A DNA stretch of 62,500 bases from Neocallimastix lanati (nom. inval.) (lineage: Eukaryota; Neocallimastigomycota; Neocallimastigomycetes; Neocallimastigales; Neocallimastigaceae), in contig JACVTC010000001.1 in the NCBI GenBank assembly GCA_016946835.1, positions 695,001-757,500 of the forward strand, in the 5' to 3' direction. How positions within the stretch are numbered: the stretch's first letter is position 1; every line of letters starts with the position of its first letter. Below, in pieces: positions 1-17,358 of this stretch. The notes beneath the pieces are model-generated. The model did no database searches. It was not told where the DNA came from and worked only from the letters and a program-made list of their open reading frames with translations. A program made the position numbers and the translations under genes.

Positions 1-77
1 AATAATTTAAAAAAAATCAAAAAAAAAATATATTTAAGAAACAAAAAAAAAAATAAAAATAAAAATAAAAATAAAAT

Positions 78-2069
78 ATGGATATGAAAGAAACAAACAG
101 CCCTGTTACAACAGCAGATACTGAAAATAATAAAACTTTAGATCCTATTATTAATAATAAAATTGATACCGAAAATATAAGCGATAGTCAAGATAAATTA
201 TCGGATATTACAAGTCCTGAAGTTTCACCAAAATCAAATAAAATCCCACTTGTAATTCGTTGCCCTTTTACTACAACAGATTTGAACATTTATATTGACC
301 CAACACATAATGTATTACATTTAAAAAAGAAAATTTATAAAGAATTTCCAAGTAATCCAAAACCATCTGATCAACGTTTAATTTTCGGTGGTAGAATTAT
401 TAATAATAATGAAATTCTTCAAGATGTATTAAAAAGAGTAAGAGGGTTACCATAAAGTTTTTAAAATATTTTTTTATTATTATTTATCCGTTTTTTTTTT
501 TTTAATTTAAATTTTTATAATAATAGTATGTTAATAAATAATAATATATATATATATTTATTATGTTTTTATTTATTTAATAATTTAATAGCAATTGTTA
601 GATTTGTCAACTCCACCAATTATTCATTTAATTATTAATTCACTTGCTATAAAACATGCTCAAACAATTAAGCCAAGTAGTAGTAATAATTCAGAGAATG
701 TTAGTACTACAAACAGTGTACAAAATTCACCAGCAGGATCAAAGCAAAACTTAAATGAAACTGCAAGTACGTCAACAAATAACATATCTAATACTACCAC
801 TATTAGTAATAATACGACAAATCAATCTTCATCATCTACTATAAAAGAAACTCCAGCTGCAACTACTTCTGAAGAATCAAAACCATCATCAAGTGTTAAT
901 AATGTCGCTGTAACAACAAAACCAATATCATATTCAAATACATTACCAGATGGTGTACAATATATCTTATTAAAGTAATATATATAATTTATATTATATA
1001 TATATTTTTTATTTTTTAAATTTTTTTTTTTTTATTTTATATATATATTTGATTTTTATTATTAATATTAATATTTATTTATTTTTTTTTTTTTTTTTTT
1101 TTTTTTGTATTCTTATTTATATTCTTTTTTTTTTTTTTTTTTTATTATTATTATTATTATTTAAATTTATAGTAATGTTATTTATGCTGTACAACCTTCA
1201 CCAGAATATCTATCGAATGGTGATTCTAGATATAAAATTCAAGCACCAATTGATATTAAATCTACTACTGGAAGTGAAACTATTAATGAAAGTAGTAATA
1301 CCAATGAAAACAACAATAATAATGATAATAATAATGCTCAACCAGCTGTGGATAATGCTAATGCAAATAATAATAATGGTCAACAAGAGATATTAAATCA
1401 AATTTTAAATGATAATGACCAACAACGACAACAACCAAACCAATTTTTCTTATTTATACGTTTAGCTTTTATTGTATATTTACTTACACAAGGAGGTGGA
1501 TACATACGTATGTTTATTGTTTCTTTTATTGCAATTATTATATTTTTAGTTCAAACTGGAAGAATTAGAGTTACTGTTATTAATTACAGAGGTAATTTTA
1601 ATTAAAAAAAATTATTAGCTATACAATTCATTTATATATATAATTTTATGTTTATAATTAATCATTAGAAAAAATTGTTAAAATATAACAATTCATAAAA
1701 TATTTATATTTATATATATTATATTTTTATTTTTATATTTATTTTTTTTCTTAAAAAATTATTTAAAAAAAAAAAAAAAAAAAAAAAGATTTACCTGGTG
1801 TAAATGCTGCTGAAAATAATAATAATAATGTAAATCAAAATGAACAACAAAATAATAATAATAATGATAATAATAATAGAGATGTTAATGTTAATAATGA
1901 AGCAGCAGGAAATAATGAAAATGATCCTCTTTTAAATAATACGGATGGAAATAACAATAATAATAATCCAGAAAATGTTGTACCTCAATACAGTTTTTTA
2001 ACAAATTGTAGAAGAGTTTTCTTTGCCTTTTTCTTATCTTTAATACCGTTTATTCAAGACATTGCTTAA
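78..2069 (+). CDS. Herp/HERPUD-like ER membrane protein with N-terminal ubiquitin-like domain
   Basis: Four exons are read: 78-437, 592-974, 1173-1591 and 1789-2069. They join in frame to about 480 residues. Residues about 57-120 form a ubiquitin-like fold (VIRCPFTTTDLNIYID, then DQRLIFGGRIINNNEILQDV). A Ser/Thr/Asn-rich linker follows. A hydrophobic pair in exon 3 (FLFIRLAFIVYLLTQGGGYI and the next segment ending FLVQTGRIRV) looks like a membrane hairpin. The tail is Asn-rich and ends FLTNCRRVFFAFFLSLIPF, which resembles the end of Herp. Herp and yeast Usa1 scaffold the Hrd1 ubiquitin ligase in ER-associated degradation; that role is inferred here from architecture. Human Herp is nearer 390 residues, and the excess is the Asn-rich linker. 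The start is the first ATG after an A-rich leader. It could instead be a Usa1-like protein. Confidence 0.72.
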
Positions 2070-3227
2070 ATATATAGTTATTATTATTATTATAAATTAA
2101 AAGTTTGTTTTTGTTTACAGAATAAATGAAATAAAATATATATAATTAAAATGAAGATTTTCATAATTAAAAAAGAACAACAAACAAACAAAAAAAAGAA
2201 AAAAAAAAAATAAAGTAAAATAAAAAAAGTAAAAAAAAAAAAAATAATAAGAAGAAAATATTCAAAAAAAAATGAATTAACAAAATATTAAATTAAAAAA
2301 AAAAAAAAAAAAAAATTATATATATATATGTATATATGTATATATATAAAAGCAACATAAAAAAATAATAATAATAAAAGTAGTAAAAATTAATTAAATA
2401 AATAGAGAAGAAAATAAATAAATAAATAAATAATAAAGTTAAATACAAAAAAAAAAAAAAAAAAATTTAAACTCTTTTTTTTTATATTATTATTTATTTA
2501 TTCATTTATTTATTTATTTTATAGTAATAATGTATAATATTTAATCTATTATATCAAAGTAGTTAAAGTAATATAAAATTTTCATATTTATATATTTGTG
2601 CAATAATTTTGGGAGAATAATTAACGTCAAGTTAATGATAATTTCTTTCATTTATAAGTAATATAAAAATTTATTAATAATCTTATAATTAGTGATTTAC
2701 TCATAGTAAATAAGTCTTATAGGTTCAATAAATAGATGTTTTTTTTTTTTCCCTATTCCAAAAAAAAAAGTTTTTTTTTTTTTTTTGTTTTTTTTTTTAT
2801 TATTTTCCATTTTGAATAATTTATTATTATTATTTTTTTTTCTTTAAAAAATTAAAAAAAGAAAAAAGGTTTTTATAAATATATTTTTTTTTTCCTTCTA
2901 ATTCCATTATAGATATATTAATCAATAATTTATGTAAAATTCTATTTTTTATTAATGAATCAATTTTGTCACGTGAATAACACAATTATTTATTTTTAAT
3001 TAATTTTTTCTTATAATTTTTATTTAATTAAAATATCTATTGATATAAAGCTTATTTCGAAAAAATATTTTCTTTTTTTTTTTTTTTTCTTCTTTTTTTT
3101 ATATATATATATAATTTGTTTTTTTTTTTATATATTTTTATTATTTTAAAATATTGAAGATATTTACAAATTGAAATTTATAATAATTAAAAAAAAAAAA
3201 ATAAAATAAAAAATAAAGTAATTTTAA
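2070..3227. other. Intergenic, no gene seen
   Basis: Homopolymers, TA repeats and short A/T microsatellites between the HERPUD-like gene and the next start codon. No open frame with protein-like composition was found on either strand. AATAAA-like signals are so frequent here that none can be singled out. Confidence 0.7.
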
Positions 3228-3445
3228 ATGTTAGCAACAGAATTCTTTGATAGTCCAACTAACAGTTTCCCCGTTGAAAGTAAACAGTTAGCTTTCGAAA
3301 TAGAAAATTGTCATACTGAAATTGTTATTAATGAATTTTCAGATAAATTATTCGTTGTGATAACTCAATTGAATAAAATTGGAAGCATGGTAAAAATTTT
3401 AATTGAAATTCTTATAATAATAACATTATTGATATATTCTTTAAC

Positions 3446-3476
<31 letters not shown>

Positions 3477-3859
3477 AGATAATAAAATAAAAAATAAAAA
3501 TAAAAATATGAATTACTATAATTATATACATATGTACAATGATAAAATATTTACATAATAATAATTTATTTTTTATTTTTTTTTTATAGATGTTGGTGAC
3601 TGCAGAAAATAACAGAATTAGTAATAATAATTTAATAAATGTTCAACCATTGCTTGGTGCATCTGATAATCAATTATATCAAACATTTGCTTCTTGTATT
3701 CTTCAAGAAATATTAAAAATAAGGCCAAATGAAAAAAGACCTTTATTATTATCACTTGCATTTAATAAGAAGATGTTTATTGGTGATTCTATAGACACAT
3801 CAATGTTTATACCCAATTTATTACCAGAAGTATTAAAAGTAATAAAAGCCATTTTATAA
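3228..3859 (+). CDS. Proteasome assembly chaperone 3-like protein (PSMG3/PAC3 family)
   Basis: Two exons, 3228-3389 and 3590-3859, join in phase 0 to 143 residues. The donor is ATG|GTAAAA and the acceptor TATAG|ATG. Short motifs match the PAC3 family layout: an N-terminal strand pair around FVVITQLNKIGSM, a middle VQPLLGASDNQLYQTFA, then KRPLLLSLAFN before the C-terminal segment. PAC3 pairs with PAC4 and helps assemble the 20S proteasome alpha ring in the cytosol; that function is inferred from family. The length is slightly above the human 122 residues. The second exon happens to begin with ATG, so a first-exon-less reading is possible, but exon 1 supplies the conserved first strands. Confidence 0.65.
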
Positions 3860-4213
3860 AGAATACATTAATATTAAAATGCATTCAATAATCGAAATCA
3901 AAAAAAAAAAAAAAAAAAAAAATACATTTATGTATTAATATATAAAATTTTAATTATACATTGATATTCAAACTTTTAATGAACTAATAATCATTATAAT
4001 TCAAATAATAATAAAATAAATTATTTAATTAAAATATATGTATATATATATTTTTTTTCTTTTGATTTTATTTAATTATTTTGTATTTATTAAAAATATT
4101 TACCATAAAAATTTTTATTTAATTTATAATAAATAATAGAAATTTCTAATAATTATAATGTTTTTATCCTATTTAATTTTTTTAAATCTCTTTAAATATG
4201 ATAATTCCTATTG

Positions 4214-4245
<32 letters not shown>

Positions 4246-5177
4246 TTTTATCCAATTTTATGTTTATAACTTCCTAAATATATTTGAGTAATTCGAAATA
4301 TTAGAAAAATGAATTTATTTAAATAGATTTAGAAATTATATTTTGATTTTGAAATTATAAAATTTCACTTATTTATTAAACTTATTGAAGTTTTTATTAT
4401 TTTAAATTTTATTTCAATTCTTAATACAATATTTAACAAATCCATTATTATTTGATTTAATAAGCTTTTGCGTATAACATTTAATATATTTATTCCTCAA
4501 TTTGATTTTATAATGTCTAAAAGTTTATAATATTATTTACATAGAAAGTATTTAATATGTATATAAACTTTTATATATAGATATTATTTTTAACTATTTT
4601 ATTATTTTTAAATTATAAAATTTTTTATAGTAATTCTTTTTTTTTTTCTTTTTTTTTTTTTTTTTCACTAAATATTTTTATCTTTTTTCTTTTTTCTTAT
4701 ATTTATATATATATATGATAACAAAACTTTTTTTTTTTAAAAAAAAAAAAATATTTTTTATTATATTTATCCTTTATTGATATATAAATTATACATTATT
4801 ATTGTTAAGGTTATACTTTTAAAGATATTAAAAAAAAATAATTTATATTTAAATTGAAGTCTTATATTAATAAAAATATAATATAATATAATTAATAATT
4901 GATTAGTATTAAGTGTTTATATTGTTGAATGTATTTTAACTTCTTCACAGATTAAGAGCCTCATTGAGTTGAGACTAGCATATTAATATTTTAAATATTA
5001 AAAAAAAAAAAAATATATATATATATATATATTTTAATTATACATTTCACATTATTATTATTACTCATCAAGTAAAATATATAGAAATTTCGACGTTGCA
5101 ATCGATGAATTAACTTGAAAATCAACCAGTGGATATTTTTATTTATTTATTTATTTATTAGGTAATAATTCAATAGG
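3860..5177. other. Intergenic, AT-rich, with a short repeat also found near 40.7 kb
   Basis: Mostly homopolymer and TA-rich sequence without a credible gene. The piece at about 4936-4980 (ACAGATTAAGAGCCTCATTG core) closely matches 40741-40780 and may be a leftover of a dispersed mobile element. Confidence 0.55.
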
Positions 5178-5543
5178 ATGGAAAAATTCAATTACAAAAG
5201 ACAGTTACCTTATCAACCTGAAGAAGCAGAATTCATGAGTCTAACTGAACGAGTTAAACAAGGTTTATGGTTTAAAAATTTATTCAAAGAAATATTTAAT
5301 AAAGAAATTAAAATTAAAATAATGGTTGATAATAAAGTATGTATTGCAATTGCTCAGGATGCGAACTCAAAAGGTAGATGTAAATATATTGATGCTAGAT
5401 ACAAATTTATTCAAGAGAGAATGTTAGAAAATAAAATTCAATTAGAATATATTAGTACAGAAAAAATGCTAGGTGATCCTTTAAGGAAGAGTATTCCTGG
5501 AATTAACATGAAAAAATTTACCTATAAAATTTTTAAAAATTAA
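5178..5543 (+). mobile_element. Ty1/copia-type retrotransposon RNase H fragment
   Basis: An uninterrupted 121-residue frame matches the C-terminal RNase H end of copia pol. PEEAEFMSLTERVKQGLWFK corresponds to the usual TAEAEY..A...E..W. block. VDNKVCIAIAQD corresponds to the DNQSAI.LA block. KGRCKYIDARYKFIQE corresponds to the usual K(H)IDIRYHFIRE block, and LEYISTEKMLGDPLRKSIPG to the terminal Y..T..Q.AD..TK.L. No reverse transcriptase, integrase or gag lies upstream, so this is a detached 3' piece. The Asp of VDNK is the expected catalytic-site residue. The missing domains argue for a relic, although the frame itself is intact. Confidence 0.8.
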
Positions 5544-5589
5544 ATAAAATGTAAATTAAAATAGAATAGGAACACCATTAATAGAATGT

Positions 5590-5860
5590 ACAAAACAAAA
5601 AAAAATATTAGAATTATTCAAAAAAAATATTAGGATTAATATTATAATAGATAATAAACTATGTATGGATATAGCTGGAAATGAAAACTAAAAGGGACGA
5701 TGCAAATATATGTACATAAATTATAAATATGTTCTTAATGAAATTATAAAATAAACAAACAAAAAAAAAAAAAAAAGAATATAATGGAAGATCCATTAAT
5801 CAAAAGTATTTTTGGACCCAAGCTTAAATACTTTACGGATTTCATCATAGAAATGTAGAA
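5590..5860 (+). mobile_element. Decayed second copy of the copia RNase H segment
   Basis: Directly after the intact fragment the same signatures recur in broken form. There is an IDNKLCMDIAGNEN block followed by a stop, then KGRCKYMYINYKYVLNE, then after a poly-A tract MEDPLIKSIFGPKLKYFTDF. In-frame stops and an A-run interrupt it. The two copies lie head to tail about 350 bases apart. This copy is followed by a purine-rich stretch (near 5880) and a TGTGGTTATGTG region that could be the start of an LTR; that last point is inference. Confidence 0.62.
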
Positions 5861-11360
<5,500 letters not shown>

Positions 11361-11493
11361 TTGAAAATTTTTACCATTACCTTTTCTTTTTTTTTTTTTT
11401 TTTTTTTTTTTATAAGAAGAAAAAGAAAAAATAAAATAAAATTTGTTTTTTATAATAAGAAAAAAAAAAAAAAGTAAAGAAAAGAAAAAGAAA

Positions 11494-11525
<32 letters not shown>

Positions 11526-11732
11526 AAAAGAAAAAATATATTATATATATTCTATTATTTTTATACTCTATTTATTTTTATTATTATATACATATATATA
11601 TATATATAAACAAAAAAAAAAAAAAAATTATTAAGGGTATATGTAATAATATGTAAAATGGAAATGTATGTTGTATAACAAAAAAAAAAAAAAAAAAAAT
11701 TTTTTTTTTTTTATTTTATTTTATTTAATTGT

Positions 11733-11763
<31 letters not shown>

Positions 11764-12113
11764 TAATAATAATAATAATAATAATAATTCATAATATTTT
11801 TTTTTAAGAAAAAAAAAAAAAAAAAAAAAAAAAAAATAAATAAAAACTACGTGCCATCTCAGTAAATGTAATGATTATTAAGTATTACTATTAATTTTTG
11901 GTTTTTTTTTTTTCCTACAAAAAAAAAAAAAAAAAAGAAAAGAAAAAGAAAGAAAAAATTAATAGAATTTTATATAAATATATATATATTTTTTTTTTAT
12001 TTTTTATTTTTTATTTTTTTTTTTCTCATAAGAATTTATAAAAAAAATAGCAAATAATAAATAATAGAAATAACATACACACACAAAAAAAAAAAAAAAA
12101 AAAGGATAATAAT

Positions 12114-12154
<41 letters not shown>

Positions 12155-12819
12155 TAATAAAAATGACAATAATAAAAAAATGACAAAAGAGAGCAAAACA
12201 AAAATTAGATCTCTATATAATTTTTTATATGTTTTATAATTTTTATATCATTTTTTATTAAAAAAAAAAAAAAAAAAAAAAATGAACTTGATAGAGGAGG
12301 ATAAATTTAATATTTATATTTATTTTTTTTTTTATAATATATATTCATATTTTATATATATTTATATAAATATTTTTTTATGATTTTATTAAAAAAAAAA
12401 AAAAAAAAAATTTTTTTTTCTTCAAAAAAATAAAATAAGGTTCTAAGGTCCTAAATATTAAATTATTTTATTTTTTTATATAAAAGTATATCTATATCTA
12501 TATATATCTATATCTATATCTATATATCTATAAATATATATATCTATATCTATATATGTCTATATAATTTTTTTTTTTATTCTATTCCTTATTCATATTA
12601 AGATATATCTCTCTCTATAAAATGTAAAAAAAAAAAAAAAAAAAAAAAAAGGATGGATCCATTTTTTTTTTTTTTTTTTTTTTTTATAAATAAATAAAAA
12701 GAGATAAAATAAAAATTAAAAAAAAAAAATTAAAAATTAATAAAAAAAAAATATAAAAAAAAAAAAAAGTGTATATTAATGGTTTTTTTTTATAGATAAA
12801 TACTAGTCCACTTTTAAAA

Positions 12820-12895
<76 letters not shown>

Positions 12896-13285
12896 TTTCA
12901 TATGAATAAAATAGTTGATCTTTTCTTTTTAAAAAAAAAAGGTTACTAATTAATGATTAGAAGAATGAAAAAAATTGAATTTTGTTAAATAAAATTTTTT
13001 TTTATTTTTAAACTTTATTTTTTATTTTTTATTTTTTTATTTTTATTTTTATTTTTTCCTTTTAACAATTTATATTAATTTTCCTCTTAAAATTTATTAC
13101 AATTTTTTTTTTCTTTTTTTTTTTTTTTGAAATATATATAATTTTTATTAATCACTAAAACTTAACAGATTAATAAATTTATTTGTTTTTACTTTATTTT
13201 ATTTTATTGACAATTTTTTTTTTTAAAAATTCTTATGGTATCCTTTAAAATTATGATAGATTAAAATTACGATATATGTATTATA

Positions 13286-13325
<40 letters not shown>

Positions 13326-13393
13326 TGTTGTTCTTTTGTTAAAAAAAAAAAAAAAAAAACGATAGAATAAATTAAATGATAGGAATCTAAAAT
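11361..13393. other. Convergent intergenic region, homopolymers and microsatellites
   Basis: It lies between the 3' ends of the helicase (+) and RpiB (-) genes. It holds GAAAAA repeats near 11475-11530, multiple poly-A and poly-T tracts over 20 long, TATATC repeats at about 12488-12560 and an (AAT)n run at about 12822-12892. No gene seen. Confidence 0.7.
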
Positions 13394-13563
13394 TTAGTAT
13401 TCCATTGTTTCAATGGCATGCATTTTTTGAATTCTGCCAACATGTCTTTGACCTTCGAATTGAGTACTAAGGAAGGTATCCACCATATCATAAGCAACTG
13501 ATTCTTCCGTAATTCTAGCACCTATAGCTAAAACATTAGCATCATTGTGCTTTTTACAATAAA

Positions 13564-13595
<32 letters not shown>

Positions 13596-14707
13596 TTAAT
13601 ATTATTAACATATTAATTTATTTTAAATATATATACATATATATAATAAAATAAAAAAATATATCAACAGCAACAAAATAAAAAAAAATAAAAAATAAAA
13701 TATAATATAAATATAAATATAATATAATAAATTAAATTAAATATTAAAATATTAATAAATTTAAATATAATAAATTGGCTTTATGTGATTATTTTTTAAT
13801 TACTCGTCTTGACATTTCAGCAGTATAATGATCATAACAGAGAGCACAACGAATACCACGAACCTTGTTAGCAGACATAGAAATACCAATACCAGAACCA
13901 CATACAACAATACCAAACTTGGTTTCTAATTAAAAATTTAAAATATAAATAAATATTTAATATTTCATTTTCAATAATTATTTCTTTAATTATGACTAAT
14001 AATGAAGTATTATTATATACATATACAATTCCATAGTTTAAAATAATAAATAAATAAAAAATTATAAATTATTATATTTTATATAAACTTTATATAATTA
14101 AAATGTAAATGTTTTATAATAATCCTTTTGTTTATTCTTGTATTAAAAGTAATTAAAAAAAAAAATAATAATTGCTGATAATATTTCGTAGTAATATATT
14201 TTGAATATACTATAATATTCTAATTATAAAGTGAATTTTCAAAAAAAAAAATTTTTATAATATATAATGAAAATAATAACTTCTAATAGTAATTTTTAAA
14301 TTCTTTAATATTATATTTTTTTTTTTTCTAAAGTTTATGCGTACCATATTCTCTTTTTGGTTTTAAGTATTGAAGACAAACTTCTTTAGCAAAATCTGGA
14401 TAATCACACTATTTATTCCAATATGTTTTATATATATATATATATATATTTATAACTGAATTATTAATTTGTTCATAACAAAGTAATAAATTAATTTTAC
14501 GTTTTCAAAAAAAAAAAAATAATAATTTCATACTCTTTCTTCAGTGTGAACACCAACATCAATGAGATCCCATCCGGACTTTTTCTTTAAGTATTCAACT
14601 AACTTGACTCTTAATGGATAACCAGCATGGTCAGAGCCAATAATAATAAGATTTTTGTTAGAAGGATCTTCAACAACGTATTTAGCTAAAGGAGTAGCAA
14701 CAGCCAT
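13394..14707 (-). CDS. rpiB: Ribose-5-phosphate isomerase B
   Basis: Four exons on the minus strand: 14534-14707, 14345-14408, 13804-13925 and 13394-13549. They join in frame to 171 residues. The RpiB/LacAB fold is clear. It has [10 protein letters not shown] near the N-terminus, VDVGVHTEE-like [29 protein letters not shown] with the catalytic Cys at about residue 88, and [24 protein letters not shown]. The enzyme interconverts ribulose-5-phosphate and ribose-5-phosphate in the non-oxidative pentose phosphate pathway, which matters for fungi that ferment plant xylose and arabinose. This is the bacterial-type isomerase, not RpiA/Rki1. Whether an RKI1-type gene also exists cannot be told here. 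Confidence 0.93.
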
Positions 14708-15180
14708 TATAACTTTATTTTTTTTAAAAAAAAAAAAAAATAAAATAAAATCTTTTAAAAAAAGTTAACTTTTTTTTTTAATAAAAAATAAAAATTAATA
14801 AAAGTATAATTTTTTCTTTTCCTTTTTTATCTTTCATAATGAAATTAAAATCTTTACAACATGATTGGTTTAAAATATTATTTTTTAAAATTGAATTAAA
14901 TAAAAATAAAAATAAAAATAATGGATCATCAATAAATTTTAATATTTAATAAAAAAAAAAAATTTTAATCAATTTATTTTAATTTTTTTTTAAAAAAAAA
15001 AAAATATGCATTGAATGTATTGAGAAAAGAAAAAGGTTTTTATTTTCAAATAATATTTATTCATTATTTTATTTTAACATGATCATTATTTAGAAACTAA
15101 ATAATAAATATTATGAATGATTTTTATTTAATAAATTTAATCAAAAAATTAATACTTCATATAGTATGAATTTTGAAAAA

Positions 15181-15301
15181 AAAAAAAAAAAATAGTTTTA
15201 AAAATACTAAAATTTTAAAAAATAATATAAAAGTAGAAAAAAAAAAAAAAAAATAGTTTTAAAAATACTAAAATTTTAAAAAATAATATAAAAGTAGAAA
15301 A
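15181..15301. repeat. Tandem duplication, 61-bp period
   Basis: Two near-perfect copies lie head to tail. A 50-base core at 15191-15240 recurs at 15252-15301, preceded each time by a poly-A tract that differs by a base or so. Seen directly. Confidence 0.9.
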
Positions 15302-15463
15302 AATAAAAATAAAAAATAAAAAAAAGTTTGGTTATCTATGTAACCGATTATTAATAAATCATCACTTGGTATTTCTTTTATATATTTATATTTAGTTACC
15401 CAAATTAATATTAAAAATAAATATTTTTATTATATAATTATTATATAATTATTAAATATATTT

Positions 15464-15560
15464 ATATTTAATATTTAATATTTAATATTTAATATTTAAT
15501 ATTTAATATTTAATATTTAATATTTAATATTTAATATTTAATATTTAATATTTAATATTT
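15464..15560. repeat. TTTAATA heptamer array
   Basis: About 14 copies of the 7-base unit TTTAATA, nearly perfect, in the RpiB/zinc-finger intergenic region. Confidence 0.9.
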
Positions 15561-16011
15561 ATATTTGGATAGATTAAATTAAAATTTCATTCATTAGAAA
15601 GTTTATAAAAAAAATAAAAAATACATAAAATTAATTTAATATAATTCACTCAAATTTTAATAAATCCATTTTTATTATTATTAACTTTTTTTTATTTTTA
15701 AATATATTTTTATTAAAAAAGAAATATATACTACTTACTACTATGACTTGTTTTTTTTTTTTTTTTGCTGGAAATAGTAATCTTTTAACCAAAATATAAA
15801 TTATTAAAAAGTATATAATAAAAACTTTTTTTTTTTTTGTATTATAAAAAAAAATTACAAATATTTTATTTTTATAAATAATTATTATAATTTTAATGTT
15901 AATATATCATTGAAATATTATAATAGTAAAAGTCATAATCTTAGATATGGTCAAGTAATAATTATTGTAAAGAATACAGTTATAAAAATAAAAGTAGTAA
16001 TATTTATAGTT

Positions 16012-16081
16012 ATAAAAACTAATTAATAATATGTACTGTAATAATCATAAAAACTAATTAATAATATGTACTGTAATAATC
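16012..16081. repeat. Tandem duplication, 35-bp unit
   Basis: Two exact copies of a 35-base unit containing TAATATGTACTGTAATAATC lie at 16012-16046 and 16047-16081. Confidence 0.9.
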
Positions 16082-17358
16082 ATAACTATAAATTTCATGT
16101 AATATTTGATTAAAGTTTAAGATTTAATATAAACTAATACACCTAATTAATAATTCTTTATGATTATTAATATTAAAGTAGCGTAGTTTATGCAATACTG
16201 AGTAAATTTTTTGAATACTTAAACTATTACTTATTATATTGAATTTATATTGAATAATGAATGAAATCTTTTGAACATTTATTACTTTTTTTTTTTTTTT
16301 TTTATTATTTTTTTATATTTTAATATGTAATTTAAATATTAAATAAATATAATTAAAAAGTTTTTTCAAAATATATAAAAAATAAAAAATTTAAATTTAA
16401 ATTTAAGTGCATATTAATTATTTGTATAATATAATAATTAATTAATAATATTTATATAACAAAAAAAAAAAATTTAATAAAAAAGCAAATAAATAAATAG
16501 ATAAATAAATTACATTTATATTAAATGAAAAAAAAAAAAAAAAAAAGTTTAATAAATATAACTTTTTTTTTTTTTTTTATTTTATAATATTATAAAAATT
16601 TCAATGAAAAATAACAAAATATATATATAATAAATTCAAGAAGCTATAATATATTAATTAATATCAAATTTTCGTTGAAAATAAGGGAAAAAAATAAAGA
16701 ATATAAAAAAAAAAAAAAAAGAAAGAAAGAAAGAAAAGAAGAAAATAAAAGAAACATTTAATTTTTATAAAATAATATAAAAATATATAAATCAAAAAAT
16801 ATATATATATAATAAATAATATTAATTTATACATTGCTTAAAGACTTTTTAATTATTAAAAAAAAAAAAAAATAAAAAATAAAAATAGAAATATCCAAAA
16901 ATCAATAGATTTTTTTTTTTTTTTTACAAAATTAATCATTTCATTTTCAATTAAATTTGTATATTAATATATTCAAATATTTTACTTTTTTTTTAATATT
17001 TCGAATAAAATCTATTTTAAATTATTAATAAATATCTATTATTAATCATTTAAATTATAATTTAAATGAAATACAGTAATTAAAAAAAAATTTTTTAAAT
17101 ATATTATACAATTTTTGAATAATTTATCATTTTAAAGTATTTTAAAATATTATTAAATTATTAAATGAGAAATTAATATTTTTTAATAAATATTTTGAAG
17201 AGATTTTCATTACGTTTAGCTTTTAAATAATTTGTAAATTTATTCAATTTGTTAATAATACATTGTCATATGTGTCATTTATAAATGAAATTCACATAAA
17301 TTAATATAAAATATTATAATTAAATTTTTAATTTAAAATATAAATTAATATAAACAAA

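Larger units (their letters stand above)
14708..17358. other. Divergent intergenic region, no gene seen
   Basis: It separates the RpiB start (-) from the zinc-finger gene start (+), so both promoters should lie within it. It is A/T-rich with several local tandem duplications, listed separately. No RNA gene or protein-like frame recognised. Confidence 0.65.
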
